Source: CALARM01 sp036746235
GTDB lineage: Bacteria; Vulcanimicrobiota; SpSt-956; JAKJGF01
Direction of reading: 5' to 3'
NCBI GenBank assembly: GCA_036746235.1
Contig: DAIOEN010000034.1
Span: 1 to 44,213, forward strand
DNA: 44,213 nucleotides
Of the stretch, positions 1 to 8,796 are shown in pieces. The notes below the pieces were generated by a model, which did not search any database, was not told the DNA's origin, and saw nothing but the letters and a program-made list of their open reading frames with translations. The position numbers were made by a program, and so were the translations under genes. The stretch's first letter is position 1, and each line of letters begins with the position of its first letter.

Positions 1-380
1 ATTATAGAAAAAACTAATTTTTCTTCTCCAGAGCCTGCCAGGCAGAAGCTTTTTACGGATACCCTTTTACCTGTTACAGTACTAAGAGCCTATCCGAAAA
101 GTCGCTCCATACCTTTCCACTGCCAGGCTCTTCCGAAAAATCTATAATCCTCCTGAAAGGAAATCTATTTTTACAGACATTTACTATCTTGCCTCTGTTT
201 AATTTACAACTGGCTGTTAATACGGTATATATTTTTCTCCAGAACCTGGCAGTGGAAAGGATGTGAAAAAAATATTACTTTTCGGACAGGCTCTAAGTAC
301 GGTAACAGATAAAAAAGTATCCATAAAAAGCTTCTGCCTGGCAGGCTCTGGAGAAGAAAAATTAGTTTTTTCTATAGTAT
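1..380. repeat. Large imperfect palindromic element (inverted-repeat arms about 145 bp)
   Basis: Bases 1-147 and about 232-380 are inverted copies of each other with few mismatches, leaving a loop of roughly 85 bases. Each arm carries a unit beginning AGAGCCTGCCAGGCAGAAGCT-like sequence, itself containing the small palindrome GCCTGCCAGGC, and running to a TACTAAG end. No ORF of note lies inside, so this looks like a non-autonomous, MITE-like element or a long-hairpin repeat family. The window begins inside or at its left edge, so its true end is unknown. Confidence 0.75.
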
Positions 381-394
381 TAAAAATTAAATAA

Positions 395-515
395 GGGTTA
401 ATTTATTGTCTGTAAAACAAATGATATAAGGCAAATTATTTTTCTTCGTAAGAGCCTGTCAGGCAGAAGCTGATAAAATGGTTACTAATTTACCTGGTGC
501 GGTACTAAGGGTTGC
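395..515. repeat. Flanking unit of the palindromic repeat family
   Basis: A third copy of the unit (core AGAGCCTGTCAGGCAGAAGC at about 451-470, ending GGTACTAAGG near 510) lies in direct orientation to the left arm of the element. The stretch from about 300 to 488 matches, in reverse complement, the second genomic copy at 30889-31081, including the AT-rich linker between the two units. That shows the linker belongs to the repeat and is not unique spacer. Confidence 0.75.
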
Positions 516-543
516 AAAAAAATAACCATATCATATTTGCAAT

Positions 544-560
544 CGTGACGCGTGATGCGA
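544..560. repeat. Heptamer array (cgtgacg type), about 2.4 copies
   Basis: Short run of 7-bp units cgtgacg, cgtgatg and a partial third, between the palindromic element and the ABC operon. It is the same family as the longer arrays further on. Confidence 0.5.
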
Positions 561-621
561 GGACAAGAACCATAGTTTGACAGAGTTATTTTCTTACAGT
601 CTCTGAAGTAAATTTTGACTG

Positions 622-651
622 AAAAAAAGGGGTGAACTTTTTGTTCACTCC
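622..651 (-). terminator. Terminator-like hairpin, T-run on the minus strand
   Basis: GGGGTGAAC (629-637), a five-T loop and GTTCACTCC (643-651) form a 9-bp stem with one G-T pair. Read on the minus strand the stem is followed by seven T (complement of 622-628), the layout of an intrinsic terminator. No convincing minus-strand gene lies upstream of it in this window, so what it would terminate is unclear. It could instead be a bidirectional or leader structure before the ABC operon. Confidence 0.5.
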
Positions 652-679
652 TTCGTATTTTATTTTAGAGATAAATATA

Positions 680-708
680 TTGCAATTCAGCAGTTTATGA
701 TATAAAAT
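680..708 (+). promoter_or_regulatory. Candidate sigma-70-like promoter for the ABC transporter pair
   Basis: TTGCAA (680-685), 17-bp spacer, TAAAAT (703-708); an overlapping TATAAA lies at 701-706. The -10 ends 31 bases before the ATG at 740. Judged by eye only. Confidence 0.4.
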
Positions 709-739
709 TAAAACAGTATTATGGGAAAGGAAAATAATT

Positions 740-1702
740 ATGGATGAAAGTCCTGAAGAGATCATCACAGTGAGAGGTCTTACGAAGATGTTTCAATCAC
801 ATATAGTTGTGAATGACATGAGTTTTTCCCTCTATCCCGGCGATGTTTTCGGCCTTATAGGCCCTAACGGTGCAGGTAAGACTACAACATTAAGAATACT
901 GGCTACATTACTAAAAAAAGATGGAGGAGAAGTGGATATAAACGGTATTTCACTTACCTACATCTCTCCTTATGAGAACTTAAAAAAAATACGGAAACTG
1001 GTAGGTTTTATGCCTGATTTTCTGGGGCTTTACGATAATCTTCTCGTAAGTGAGTATCTTGACTTTTTTGCAAGAGCTTTTTCCATAGAAGAGGAATTAC
1101 GTCCATTTGTTATTGACGAAGCTCTTGAGACTGCAGGTATAACAGAATTAAAAAACATGGAAATAGAAACATTATCCCGCGGTATGAAACAGCGGCTGTC
1201 TCTTGCTCGAATACTTCTCCACAATCCTTCCATACTTCTTCTGGATGAACCTGCATCAGGTCTTGACCCCCGTGCAAGAATAGAACTCAGGGATATAATA
1301 AAAGATCTGAGAAGAAAAGGAAAAACTATTATTATTTCATCTCATATTCTGGAAGATATAGAGGATTTTTGTAACAGAATAGGCATAATCGAGGGGGGGA
1401 AGATGATAAAATTTGAAGATAAAGATAGCCTTAAAAAGGAAATCTCAGATTATACCATTTATCTTATAAGTCTTCTGGACAGAAGGGAAGAAGCCAGGGA
1501 TTTTTTAGCCTCTCAGAAACTTATAAGACACCTTATATGGGAAGGTGATGATCTGTCTTTTGAATTTCTCGGAGATGATAAAGAAGCAACCTTACTGTTA
1601 AAGGAATTAATGAGTCAGGATTTTAATATAGTTTCTTTCTCCAGAGAAAAACCAAAACTTGAAGATATATATTTGAAATATACTGATGTAAAAGCTAATT
1701 AA
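740..1702 (+). CDS. ABC transporter ATP-binding protein (exporter type)
   Basis: ATP-hydrolysing subunit of an ABC exporter, expected on the cytoplasmic face of the membrane. Walker A GPNGAGKTT is at residues 41-49, the ABC signature LSRGMKQ at 145-151 and Walker B ILLLDEP at 165-171, followed by the D-loop region SGLDPRAR and the switch histidine in SSHILEDIE. At 320 residues it has the usual about 220-residue ATPase domain plus an about 90-residue C-terminal extension, common in CcmA/NatA/DrrA-type exporters. AAAGGA precedes the ATG. The next gene, 61 bases downstream on the same strand, is a multi-span membrane protein and the obvious permease partner. The substrate cannot be told from sequence. 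Family assignment is secure. Confidence 0.95.
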   Translation: MDESPEEIITVRGLTKMFQSHIVVNDMSFSLYPGDVFGLIGPNGAGKTTTLRILATLLKKDGGEVDINGISLTYISPYENLKKIRKLVGFMPDFLGLYDNLLVSEYLDFFARAFSIEEELRPFVIDEALETAGITELKNMEIETLSRGMKQRLSLARILLHNPSILLLDEPASGLDPRARIELRDIIKDLRRKGKTIIISSHILEDIEDFCNRIGIIEGGKMIKFEDKDSLKKEISDYTIYLISLLDRREEARDFLASQKLIRHLIWEGDDLSFEFLGDDKEATLLLKELMSQDFNIVSFSREKPKLEDIYLKYTDVKAN

Positions 1703-1722
1703 GTGAGTAGTGAAAAGTGAAA
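1702..1722. repeat. Heptamer array (agtgagt, agtgaaa, agtgaaa)
   Basis: Three 7-bp units directly after the stop codon of the ABC ATPase. GTGA reads on the plus strand, the same strand as the gene that has just ended. Confidence 0.75.
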
Positions 1723-1763
1723 TTACCAGTCACGCGTTATGAAACTAAAAGGAGTGAAAGTAA

Positions 1764-2627
1764 ATGCTAAATTTCATCTCTCAAATAAATAAAAATCCCC
1801 TCTATATAAAAGATAAAATTATTCAGAACAGAATAAACAGCCGCAGAAGATTTCGTTATTTACCACCCGGTATCTGGTATCTCTGTCTTCTTTTGATACC
1901 CATGGTCGTTACCAGTTTAATAATGTATATGGATAATAAGACTTTAGAGGTTGAGGTAATAAAGGGAAGTTTTATTTTTTCCTGTTATCTGCAGATACTC
2001 TATTTCTGCTACAGGGCAATCTCAAATTCTTTCAGCCTTATTGTCAGAGAAAAAGAACAGAGAACATTTGACAGTATTATCAGCACAACCATGTCTCCCG
2101 GAGAGATTTTATCCGGTAAATTCTGGATAGCCTTTTATCCTCTTGCATGGGAACTGACTGCTTTATTTCCCATATTTTTCCTTGCAGGTATATGTACAGG
2201 AATAAGTTTCTTTAAACTGATTACAGTATATCTGTTTACCATGGGGCTTACTGTTTTTACAGTAATAACAGGCCTCTGGTCTTCTACAAAAACTAAAAAT
2301 TCTCAACAATCTCATTCATGGGTAAGTGCTATTATGGGGGTTTTAATTGTCGGTACCTTTATTATGTCAATGGTCTTATCCTGTGTGGCTTCTATCTATA
2401 TGCCATGTGATTATACCCACAGAGAAATAGTGTCTTTTTCTCCTCTTTTTTTTAATCCTGTTGCCAGTCTCAGTTTGATTTTATTCGCAGAAGAATTTTC
2501 CAGAAATTCCGTACAGGCTTATTATATTGCAGGAACTATAATAACTATTTTTATAGTTTACCCTGTGATAACAGTATGGCTGTGGAAGAACAGTTTGAAG
2601 CAGTTTTCATGGATTTCAGCAGAATAA
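1764..2627 (+). CDS. ABC transporter permease (ABC-2 type, probable)
   Basis: Hydrophobic 287-residue protein with about six or seven membrane segments by eye: roughly residues 33-57, 69-95, 118-145, 150-175, 188-215, 230-245 and 252-275. The positively charged N-terminus with several Arg and the REKEQRTFDSI stretch resembling the coupling-helix region of ABC-2 exporters fit a membrane partner for the ATPase just upstream. AGGAG lies 8 bases before the ATG. Only one permease gene is present, so a homodimeric permease is the simplest arrangement. The family call rests on topology and context, not on a strong motif. Confidence 0.8.
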   Translation: MLNFISQINKNPLYIKDKIIQNRINSRRRFRYLPPGIWYLCLLLIPMVVTSLIMYMDNKTLEVEVIKGSFIFSCYLQILYFCYRAISNSFSLIVREKEQRTFDSIISTTMSPGEILSGKFWIAFYPLAWELTALFPIFFLAGICTGISFFKLITVYLFTMGLTVFTVITGLWSSTKTKNSQQSHSWVSAIMGVLIVGTFIMSMVLSCVASIYMPCDYTHREIVSFSPLFFNPVASLSLILFAEEFSRNSVQAYYIAGTIITIFIVYPVITVWLWKNSLKQFSWISAE

Positions 2628-2677
2628 TTTTACTATAATTATTATAGAAGAATGGGTTATCCCGGAAGTCTATTTTG

Positions 2678-2724
2678 AGTGAGTAGTGAGTAGTGAGCAT
2701 GGGGAACTTCCCACTCACTACTCA
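2678..2724. repeat. Opposed heptamer arrays between convergent genes
   Basis: Three agtgag(t/c) units (2678-2698) are followed by inverted units (ctcacta type, 2714-2724). GTGA faces the plus-strand gene ending at 2627; the inverted part places GTGA on the minus strand, facing the gene ending at 2751. Confidence 0.8.
2687..2724. terminator. Perfect-stem hairpin, probable bidirectional terminator
   Basis: TGAGTAGTGAG (2687-2697) pairs perfectly with CTCACTACTCA (2714-2724); inside the loop GGGAACTTCCC is a second palindrome. It sits between two convergent genes and is built from the 7-bp units. There is no strong T-run on either side, so intrinsic termination is an inference. Confidence 0.55.
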
Positions 2725-2750
2725 TTTAAATATCAATTAACCTTACAGTG

Positions 2751-4691
2751 TCAGGTTATTTTTTTCGTAAGACTCTGTACTATTTCTATCAAGTCATGTC
2801 CTCTGTAAGGTTTTTGAATAAAACCTGCAATTTCTGTTTTACCGAATCTACTCATGGCATAAGCTTCATTATAACCGCTTGTAATTATAACAGGTACTTC
2901 CTTTTTTATAAATTTCAGTTCTTTAAAAACTTTCTCTCCGCTCATAACAGGCATAGCTACATCAAGTATTACGAGAGAAATATCTTCACAACTGTCACGA
3001 AATATTTTCAGCCCTTCCTGACCATTGGAAGCGGTCATTACTGTGAAACCTGCTTTGCCGAGCAGTTTACCTGCCACTGTACATATATCCTCTGAATCAT
3101 CAATTACAAGAACAGTTTTTCCACTGACATAAACTTCCGGCACAATAACTTCTTTTACCTTTTCTTTTACCTTTAAATATCTCAGGGCAGGGAAGAGCAA
3201 TCTCATTGTCGTTCCTTCTCCATTTTTACTGAAAACCTTTATGGCACCTCTATGAACCCGGACTATGCCGTGTACTGCAGCGAGTCCCAGGCCTCTTCCC
3301 AGGAATTTTGTCGTAAAGAAGGGATCGAATATTTTACTTTGAATCTCTTCCGGTATACCGCATCCTGTATCTGATATGTCAAGATACAGGTAAGTTCCGG
3401 GTAAAAGATTTTCTTCATGGTAATTTTTACATAAATATGGTACATCACATAAGATTTTGCCTGTTTTTAAAGTAACTGTTCCGCTGTTATTTTCTATTGC
3501 TTCAGAAGCATTCAGTATTAGATTCATTATTACCTGTCGTATCTGTCCTGCATCTCCATGAATAGTGGGAAGGTTTTCCTCTATATCATATTTAAAGATA
3601 CACTTGTTTGATGTGCTTATTTCTATAAATTGATGCATTTCTTTAATCAGTTCGGGCAGATTTATTTCCTGCAATGTGACTTTTCCATGCCCTGTATAGG
3701 AAAGCATCTGTTTTGTTATATCAGAACCACGGTGTGTGGCTTTCTGTATTTTTTGAAGATAATATCTTATGGGAGAATCAGGAGAGGTTTCCATAATGCT
3801 TATTTCAGCATAGCCGAGTATACTTGCCAGAATATTGTTAAATCCATGGGCAATACCTCCTGCCATTTTACCAAGACTTTCATGTTTCTGTATGAATCTG
3901 ATACGTTCCTCGATTTTTTTATTTTCTTCTTCTGTCTTCTTTTTCTCCGTAATATCAGTATGAGTTCCTATCATTCTGACAGGTTTTTTTTCCTCATTTC
4001 TTTCCACTACTTTCCCTCTGCTTAAAATCCATTTCCATTCCCCTGTTTTTGTTTTCATTCTGTATTCTATTTCATAAAATTCTTTTTTATTTTCAATTAC
4101 CTCATTGATAGAATCTTCGAACTTTTCTATTTCTTGAGGGTGAATCAGAGTCTTCCACATATCATAAGAAGGTGGTATCTCATACGCTTCATAACCGATC
4201 ATTGTATGATAAAAGCGGCTGAAATAAATCATACCTGTTGCCATATTCCAGTCCCACAATCCTGTTTCGGAAAGAGCCAGATTAAGCCTCTCTTCACTTT
4301 CTTTCAGAGCTTTTTCCATTCTATGCTTATAAAGAGCCATTTCTATATTAAATATTAATTCTTTTTCTTTGAAGGGTTTGAGTATGTACCCATAGGAACC
4401 GGTCAGTTTTACTCTGTCCAGTAAAGAATTACTTGAATAGGCTGTTAAATATATTACCGGTATATCAAAATTAGAGTGTATTTTTTCTGCAGCAGTAATT
4501 CCGTCCATTTCACCTTTCAATTTTATATCCATCAATATTAAATCAGGCTTTATTTCTCCTGTTTCTTTAATGGCTTCTTCCCCGGAAATAACTATTTCAG
4601 GTACATTATATTCATAATCTTCAAGTGTTTGCTGGATACTTTCTCCTACTATGAGATTGTCTTCTACTATAAGAATTTTACCTTTTTTCAT
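2751..4691 (-). CDS. Hybrid sensor histidine kinase (REC-PAS-HisKA-HATPase-REC)
   Basis: Soluble two-component phosphorelay protein of 646 residues. An N-terminal receiver domain (about 4-118, phospho-acceptor Asp55 in LILMDIKL) is followed by a PAS domain (about 127-250), an H-box (HESLGKMAGGIAHGFNN, His282), an HATPase domain with DTGCGIPEE and GRGLGLAAVHG, and a C-terminal receiver (about 525-645; VILDVAMP). No membrane segment is visible, so it senses a cytoplasmic cue or is driven through its first receiver. The residue after His282 is Gly283, where this HisKA family normally has Asp or Glu; the paralogue starting at 8785 has the same change. GGAGT precedes the ATG. It is first of three kinases in a row on this strand but its output partner is not visible. 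Confidence 0.93.
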   Translation of the reverse strand: MKKGKILIVEDNLIVGESIQQTLEDYEYNVPEIVISGEEAIKETGEIKPDLILMDIKLKGEMDGITAAEKIHSNFDIPVIYLTAYSSNSLLDRVKLTGSYGYILKPFKEKELIFNIEMALYKHRMEKALKESEERLNLALSETGLWDWNMATGMIYFSRFYHTMIGYEAYEIPPSYDMWKTLIHPQEIEKFEDSINEVIENKKEFYEIEYRMKTKTGEWKWILSRGKVVERNEEKKPVRMIGTHTDITEKKKTEEENKKIEERIRFIQKHESLGKMAGGIAHGFNNILASILGYAEISIMETSPDSPIRYYLQKIQKATHRGSDITKQMLSYTGHGKVTLQEINLPELIKEMHQFIEISTSNKCIFKYDIEENLPTIHGDAGQIRQVIMNLILNASEAIENNSGTVTLKTGKILCDVPYLCKNYHEENLLPGTYLYLDISDTGCGIPEEIQSKIFDPFFTTKFLGRGLGLAAVHGIVRVHRGAIKVFSKNGEGTTMRLLFPALRYLKVKEKVKEVIVPEVYVSGKTVLVIDDSEDICTVAGKLLGKAGFTVMTASNGQEGLKIFRDSCEDISLVILDVAMPVMSGEKVFKELKFIKKEVPVIITSGYNEAYAMSRFGKTEIAGFIQKPYRGHDLIEIVQSLTKKIT

Positions 4692-4754
4692 AGGTTACTC
4701 CTTTTACTGCATATATTTTTTGTAAGCTCTTACAATAAAGCAGATAACCCCGGT

Positions 4755-6149
4755 TTATACACTTCTTATGAGATTTTCATGCTCTTTATCATTTGCCGAA
4801 AATTCAAACTTGAATTTTATCCCTTTCTTTCTGTCTATTTCCATATTACCATCCATCTGTTTTACGGAAAGTTTTACTATGTGTAGTCCCAGAGATTTAT
4901 TCTTAAAAGGATCCATGTCATGGGGAAGACCTTTTCCATCATCTTTATAGACAAGTATATATTTTTTATCTTTACGGTAAAATTCTATTGAAATTTCTCC
5001 GTCATTTTTATCTGTAAAGGCATATTTAAAAGAATTGGTAAGAAGTTCATTCAGAATTAAACTGCATGATATTGCCATATCCAGTTCGAGTGCTATATCT
5101 TCTACTTTTATATTGAAGTCTATTTTTTTTGAATTACCGCTGTATGATTGATATATATTATTTACAAGACTGTTTATTTGTTTGGAGAAATTAATACAGG
5201 AAAAATTTTCCGATTGATAGAGATGTTCGTGAATATTTGCCATCATAGAGATACGATTTTTTATGTCATTGCATATATCACGAACCTGACAGTCTTTTAT
5301 GTTTACTGATTGCAGATATAAAAGGCTGGAAATAAACTGAAGGTTATTTTTTACTCTGTGGTGAATTTCTTTCAGGAGAATTTCTTTTTCTCTCAGGGAA
5401 GCTTCCAGTTTTTCTTCCATCTGTTTTCTTTCCGTAATATCTATACAGGAACCAATGTAACCTGCAAAGGCACCATCGGAATCAACATAGGGATTACCTG
5501 TTTCAAGAATCCATCTGTACTGGTTGTCAAAACGTTTCAGGCGATATTCTATAGTTAAATCTTTTTTTTCATTAAAAGCTTTTCTATAGGCTTCCATGGA
5601 GGGAGTAATATCTTCCGGATAAAGACCTTCTATCCATCCGTTATGCTTTTCTTCTTCCATAGTTCTTCCTCTGAAGTCAAGCCATCTTTTATTAAAATAG
5701 GTACATGATTTGTCCGGGCCTGATAACCAGATCATAACAGGAGATGCATCTGCCATTAAAAGGAAATGTTTGCTTAGAATTTCCTGTTTCTTAAGTCTTG
5801 CTTTTACTGCAGAAATAAGTTCTTTTTCTGTAAAAGGTTTTGTTATATAATCATCTGCACCGATGGACATACCATGACGTATGTCGTTACTGTTGGCATG
5901 AACTGTCAGAAAAATAAACGGTATTATGGAGAGAATTTCGTCCTGTTTTATTGTACTTAAAATTTCATAACCGTCAGTATCAGGTAAATCTACATCGCAA
6001 AGAATTAAATCAGGCATATATTCTTTTATCAGTTCAATTCCCTTTAATCCTTCACCTGTGCCTTTTACTTCAAAACCATTGGATTGAAGAAATGTAATAA
6101 TTAACATCCTCATAGATTCCATATCTTCAATTACAAGGATTTTTTTCAT
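4755..6149 (-). CDS. Sensor histidine kinase with N-terminal receiver (REC-PAS-HisKA_2)
   Basis: 464-residue soluble kinase: receiver domain 1-120 with phospho-acceptor Asp52 in LILCDVDLPDTDG, PAS domain about 125-250 ending in the DITERK signature, and a HisKA_2 dimerisation domain with EIHHRVKNNLQF (His263/264), followed by a compact HATPase domain (LILNELLTNSFKYAF, DDGKGLP, SLGLHIVK). This domain pair is the one used in many light, stress and general-response kinases. It lies 63 bases upstream of the 2751-4691 kinase on the same strand, so the two are probably co-transcribed. GGAGAAAATCCT precedes the ATG. With its own receiver it could be the target of another kinase here. Confidence 0.92.
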   Translation of the reverse strand: MKKILVIEDMESMRMLIITFLQSNGFEVKGTGEGLKGIELIKEYMPDLILCDVDLPDTDGYEILSTIKQDEILSIIPFIFLTVHANSNDIRHGMSIGADDYITKPFTEKELISAVKARLKKQEILSKHFLLMADASPVMIWLSGPDKSCTYFNKRWLDFRGRTMEEEKHNGWIEGLYPEDITPSMEAYRKAFNEKKDLTIEYRLKRFDNQYRWILETGNPYVDSDGAFAGYIGSCIDITERKQMEEKLEASLREKEILLKEIHHRVKNNLQFISSLLYLQSVNIKDCQVRDICNDIKNRISMMANIHEHLYQSENFSCINFSKQINSLVNNIYQSYSGNSKKIDFNIKVEDIALELDMAISCSLILNELLTNSFKYAFTDKNDGEISIEFYRKDKKYILVYKDDGKGLPHDMDPFKNKSLGLHIVKLSVKQMDGNMEIDRKKGIKFKFEFSANDKEHENLIRSV

Positions 6150-6310
6150 AGGATTTTCTCCACAATATAAGCAATCTGATTTTAATAGGATTCATTCTTA
6201 CTAAATCTTCTTATTTAGAAAAAATTCGTCAAAATATAAAGTTTTTTCTGCAAGATTTATATTAGTATATAATTTTTAATAAAGGAAATTAAATTTTCTC
6301 ATATCTTCTG

Positions 6311-8785
6311 TTACTTCTTTATTATTTTTTTTACCAGTTCTACTAAATCATGCCCTTTATAAGGTTTTTGTATAAATCCTGCAATGTTTGAAACTCCCAT
6401 GACTTTCATTGCCTGCTCTTCATTGTACCCGCTTGTAACTATGACAGGTATATCACTTTTTATACGTTTCAATTCGTGAAAGGTTTTTTTACCGTCCATG
6501 ACAGGCATTATCATATCAAGTATTACGAGAGATATATCTTCTATAGAGTCACGAAACATCTTCAATCCTTCCCTGCCATCAGGAGCTGATATTACTTTAA
6601 AGCCGACTCTTTGAAGAATGTTGTTTGCTATTGTACAAATATCTTCTGCATCATCAATTATCAGTATTGTTTTACCTTTTGCCTGAAGGTCCGGTTTTAT
6701 TAAATCCTGTTCCTGTAAAGATTTTTGAGCAGGGAATAGCAGCCTCATAGTTGTTCCTGCACCATTTTTACTGAAGACCTTTATGGCTCCTTTATGAGCT
6801 CTGAGAATACCGTGAACCGATGCAAGGCCAAGACCTCTTCCGGGGAATTTTGTAGTAAAAAAGGGATCGAATATTTTATTCACCGTGTCTTCTGTCATAC
6901 CGCATCCTGTATCTGATATATCCAGATATACATAAAGGCCTTCCGAAAGATTTTCTTCATGATAGTTATCCCTGAGATAACATCTGTCGCATATTATTTT
7001 ACCCGTTTTTAAAATAATTATACCGTTATTATCTTCCATTGCTTCCGAGGCATTCATTATAAGATTCATTATAGCCTGCCGTATTTGAGCGTTATCTCCT
7101 TCGATATATGGCAGATTTTCCTCCAGAACATATTCAACTATACATTTATTTGAAATGGTTATTTGTATAAATTGATACATTTCTTTGATTAATTTTGATA
7201 TTTCTATTGGCTCAAGTATGAATTTCCCATGACCTGTATAGGAAAGCATTTGTTTTGTTATTTCCGAACCACGGTAGACTGATTTTTCTATTTGTTGAAT
7301 ATAGGTTTTTACTTTTGAATCAGGAGGAAGATCCATAAGGGTTATTTCCGTGTATCCCAGGATACTTGCAAGTATATTGTTAAATCCGTGGGCAATCCCT
7401 CCTGCCATTTTCCCGAGGCTTTCATGTTTCTGAACAAATCTAAGGCGTTCTTCTATTTTTTTCCTTTCTTCTTCTTCTTTTTTTCTTCCTGTAATATTCA
7501 TAATTGTGCCAACTATTTTACTTACAGTTCCTTTATTATTTATAACAGGATAACCGATAGACTGGATGTATTTTAAAGAACCGTCGGGAAGTATTATTCT
7601 GTATTCAATATTGAAGGATTTTTTTTCTCTTATTGCTTTTTCTGTTATTTCTTTCGCAGTAAACCTGTCTTCAGGGTGGATCATATTTATATACTCATCC
7701 AGAGAAGGTTCTTCCTTAAGAGGATCCATTCCCGTAATTCGAAAAGTCTCTTCAGACCATATTAATTTCCCTGCAGGTAATTCTGATTCGTAACTGCCAA
7801 GCCCGGCAATTCTCCGGGTCTGTGATAGATGGGCTTCACTTTTCCTGAGTTTTTCTTCTGATTCTTTTCTTTTTAAGATATTTACAAATATCTCTGCTAC
7901 CAGTTTTAAGAGTCTTATATCTTCCTCTTTCCACTCTTTTGCCGAAGAGAAGTTTTCGAAACTGAGAAAACCTGTGAATATGTTATGAGTTATGACAGGG
8001 ATTGCTATGAGGGAATGGATTTTTGAAACTTTAAAATATTCTTTTTCTCCCGGCACTTCTGACAGATTTGAAATATGCAGAACTTCACCGGATTTTAATC
8101 TGTTTACTATCCAGGTAAAAAGTTCCCTGGAAGAACCATTAATAAGTCCTGCCCCCTGTCCTTCCATATGCCATTCATATATATCGCTCTTACCTTTATC
8201 TGAAACCAGCCATATATATGCTCTGTCTGAACCCATAAATTTTCCGAGAGTTTCTAGTGATTTATTTATTTCTTTATCAATATCACAGGTAGAGACATTT
8301 ATAAAACCTGTTGCAAGAGACGTTATTAATTTTTCTATGGCAAGTCTGTATTCCAGAGCTTTTTCGTATTTTTTTCTTTCCGTTATATCTCTCGTAGTTA
8401 TAATTCCGCCGATAAATTTTCCGTCTTTGCTGTAGACCGGGTTTCCTATACTTTCTACCCATATATAATGTCCATCAGCATGAATCCGTCTGTACTCGAT
8501 TTTTACCGGTTTTTGTTCTTTTATGCCTTTATTAAATTCATATTTCACTCTTTCCAGATCGTCAGGGTGTGTAAATTCAAAAACAGATCTGCCTTTTAAA
8601 AAATCTGCTTCATAACCAATGACAGTTTTATGGGAAGGACTTACATAAGTCCTTACGCCATTAATATCAATCTCACTTATCATATCCAGCATATTGTCGG
8701 CCAGTCTGGATAGTGTCCTTTCGTGGTCTTTCCATCCTTCTTCCATTTCTTGTTTTTTTGTAAATTCTGCAGAATTTTCTTGCAC
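6311..8785 (-). CDS. Hybrid sensor histidine kinase (PAS-GAF-PAS-HisKA-HATPase-REC)
   Basis: About 824 residues from the start chosen here: PAS (about 15-140), GAF (about 150-310, GSDRAYIWLV), second PAS (about 330-440), H-box with His466 in IAHGFNN, HATPase (DTGCGMTED, GRGLGLASVHG) and C-terminal receiver (VILDMIMPVMDG). The reading frame stays open to 8989, but that extension crosses an array of 7-bp repeats (8898-8926) and gives non-family sequence. GTG at 8785 has GGAG seven bases upstream and enters the PAS domain directly, so it is preferred. The second half is a close paralogue of the 2751-4691 kinase, including Gly after the phospho-His. No membrane segment is seen in the chosen form. 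Confidence 0.88.
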   Translation of the reverse strand: MQENSAEFTKKQEMEEGWKDHERTLSRLADNMLDMISEIDINGVRTYVSPSHKTVIGYEADFLKGRSVFEFTHPDDLERVKYEFNKGIKEQKPVKIEYRRIHADGHYIWVESIGNPVYSKDGKFIGGIITTRDITERKKYEKALEYRLAIEKLITSLATGFINVSTCDIDKEINKSLETLGKFMGSDRAYIWLVSDKGKSDIYEWHMEGQGAGLINGSSRELFTWIVNRLKSGEVLHISNLSEVPGEKEYFKVSKIHSLIAIPVITHNIFTGFLSFENFSSAKEWKEEDIRLLKLVAEIFVNILKRKESEEKLRKSEAHLSQTRRIAGLGSYESELPAGKLIWSEETFRITGMDPLKEEPSLDEYINMIHPEDRFTAKEITEKAIREKKSFNIEYRIILPDGSLKYIQSIGYPVINNKGTVSKIVGTIMNITGRKKEEEERKKIEERLRFVQKHESLGKMAGGIAHGFNNILASILGYTEITLMDLPPDSKVKTYIQQIEKSVYRGSEITKQMLSYTGHGKFILEPIEISKLIKEMYQFIQITISNKCIVEYVLEENLPYIEGDNAQIRQAIMNLIMNASEAMEDNNGIIILKTGKIICDRCYLRDNYHEENLSEGLYVYLDISDTGCGMTEDTVNKIFDPFFTTKFPGRGLGLASVHGILRAHKGAIKVFSKNGAGTTMRLLFPAQKSLQEQDLIKPDLQAKGKTILIIDDAEDICTIANNILQRVGFKVISAPDGREGLKMFRDSIEDISLVILDMIMPVMDGKKTFHELKRIKSDIPVIVTSGYNEEQAMKVMGVSNIAGFIQKPYKGHDLVELVKKIIKK

Positions 8786-8792
8786 AGGTTTT

Positions 8793-8796
8793 CTCC
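8793..8796 (-). promoter_or_regulatory. Ribosome binding site deciding a GTG start
   Basis: GGAG on the minus strand, seven bases before GTG at 8785-8783. The upstream ATG of the open frame (8989) and the internal ATG at 8746 have no comparable site. Confidence 0.55.

Noticed and set aside
586..768. 60-residue minus-strand ORF over the ABC promoter
   Set aside because: Overlaps the ABC start and a hairpin, low-complexity hydrophobic sequence, no ribosome site, no family.
3630..4025. 131-residue plus-strand ORF antisense to the first kinase
   Set aside because: Shadow frame: the opposite strand has complete kinase domains; composition rich in Phe/Cys as expected of antisense translation. Similar shadows at 7992-8435, 32010-32429 and 37940-38326 were dropped for the same reason.
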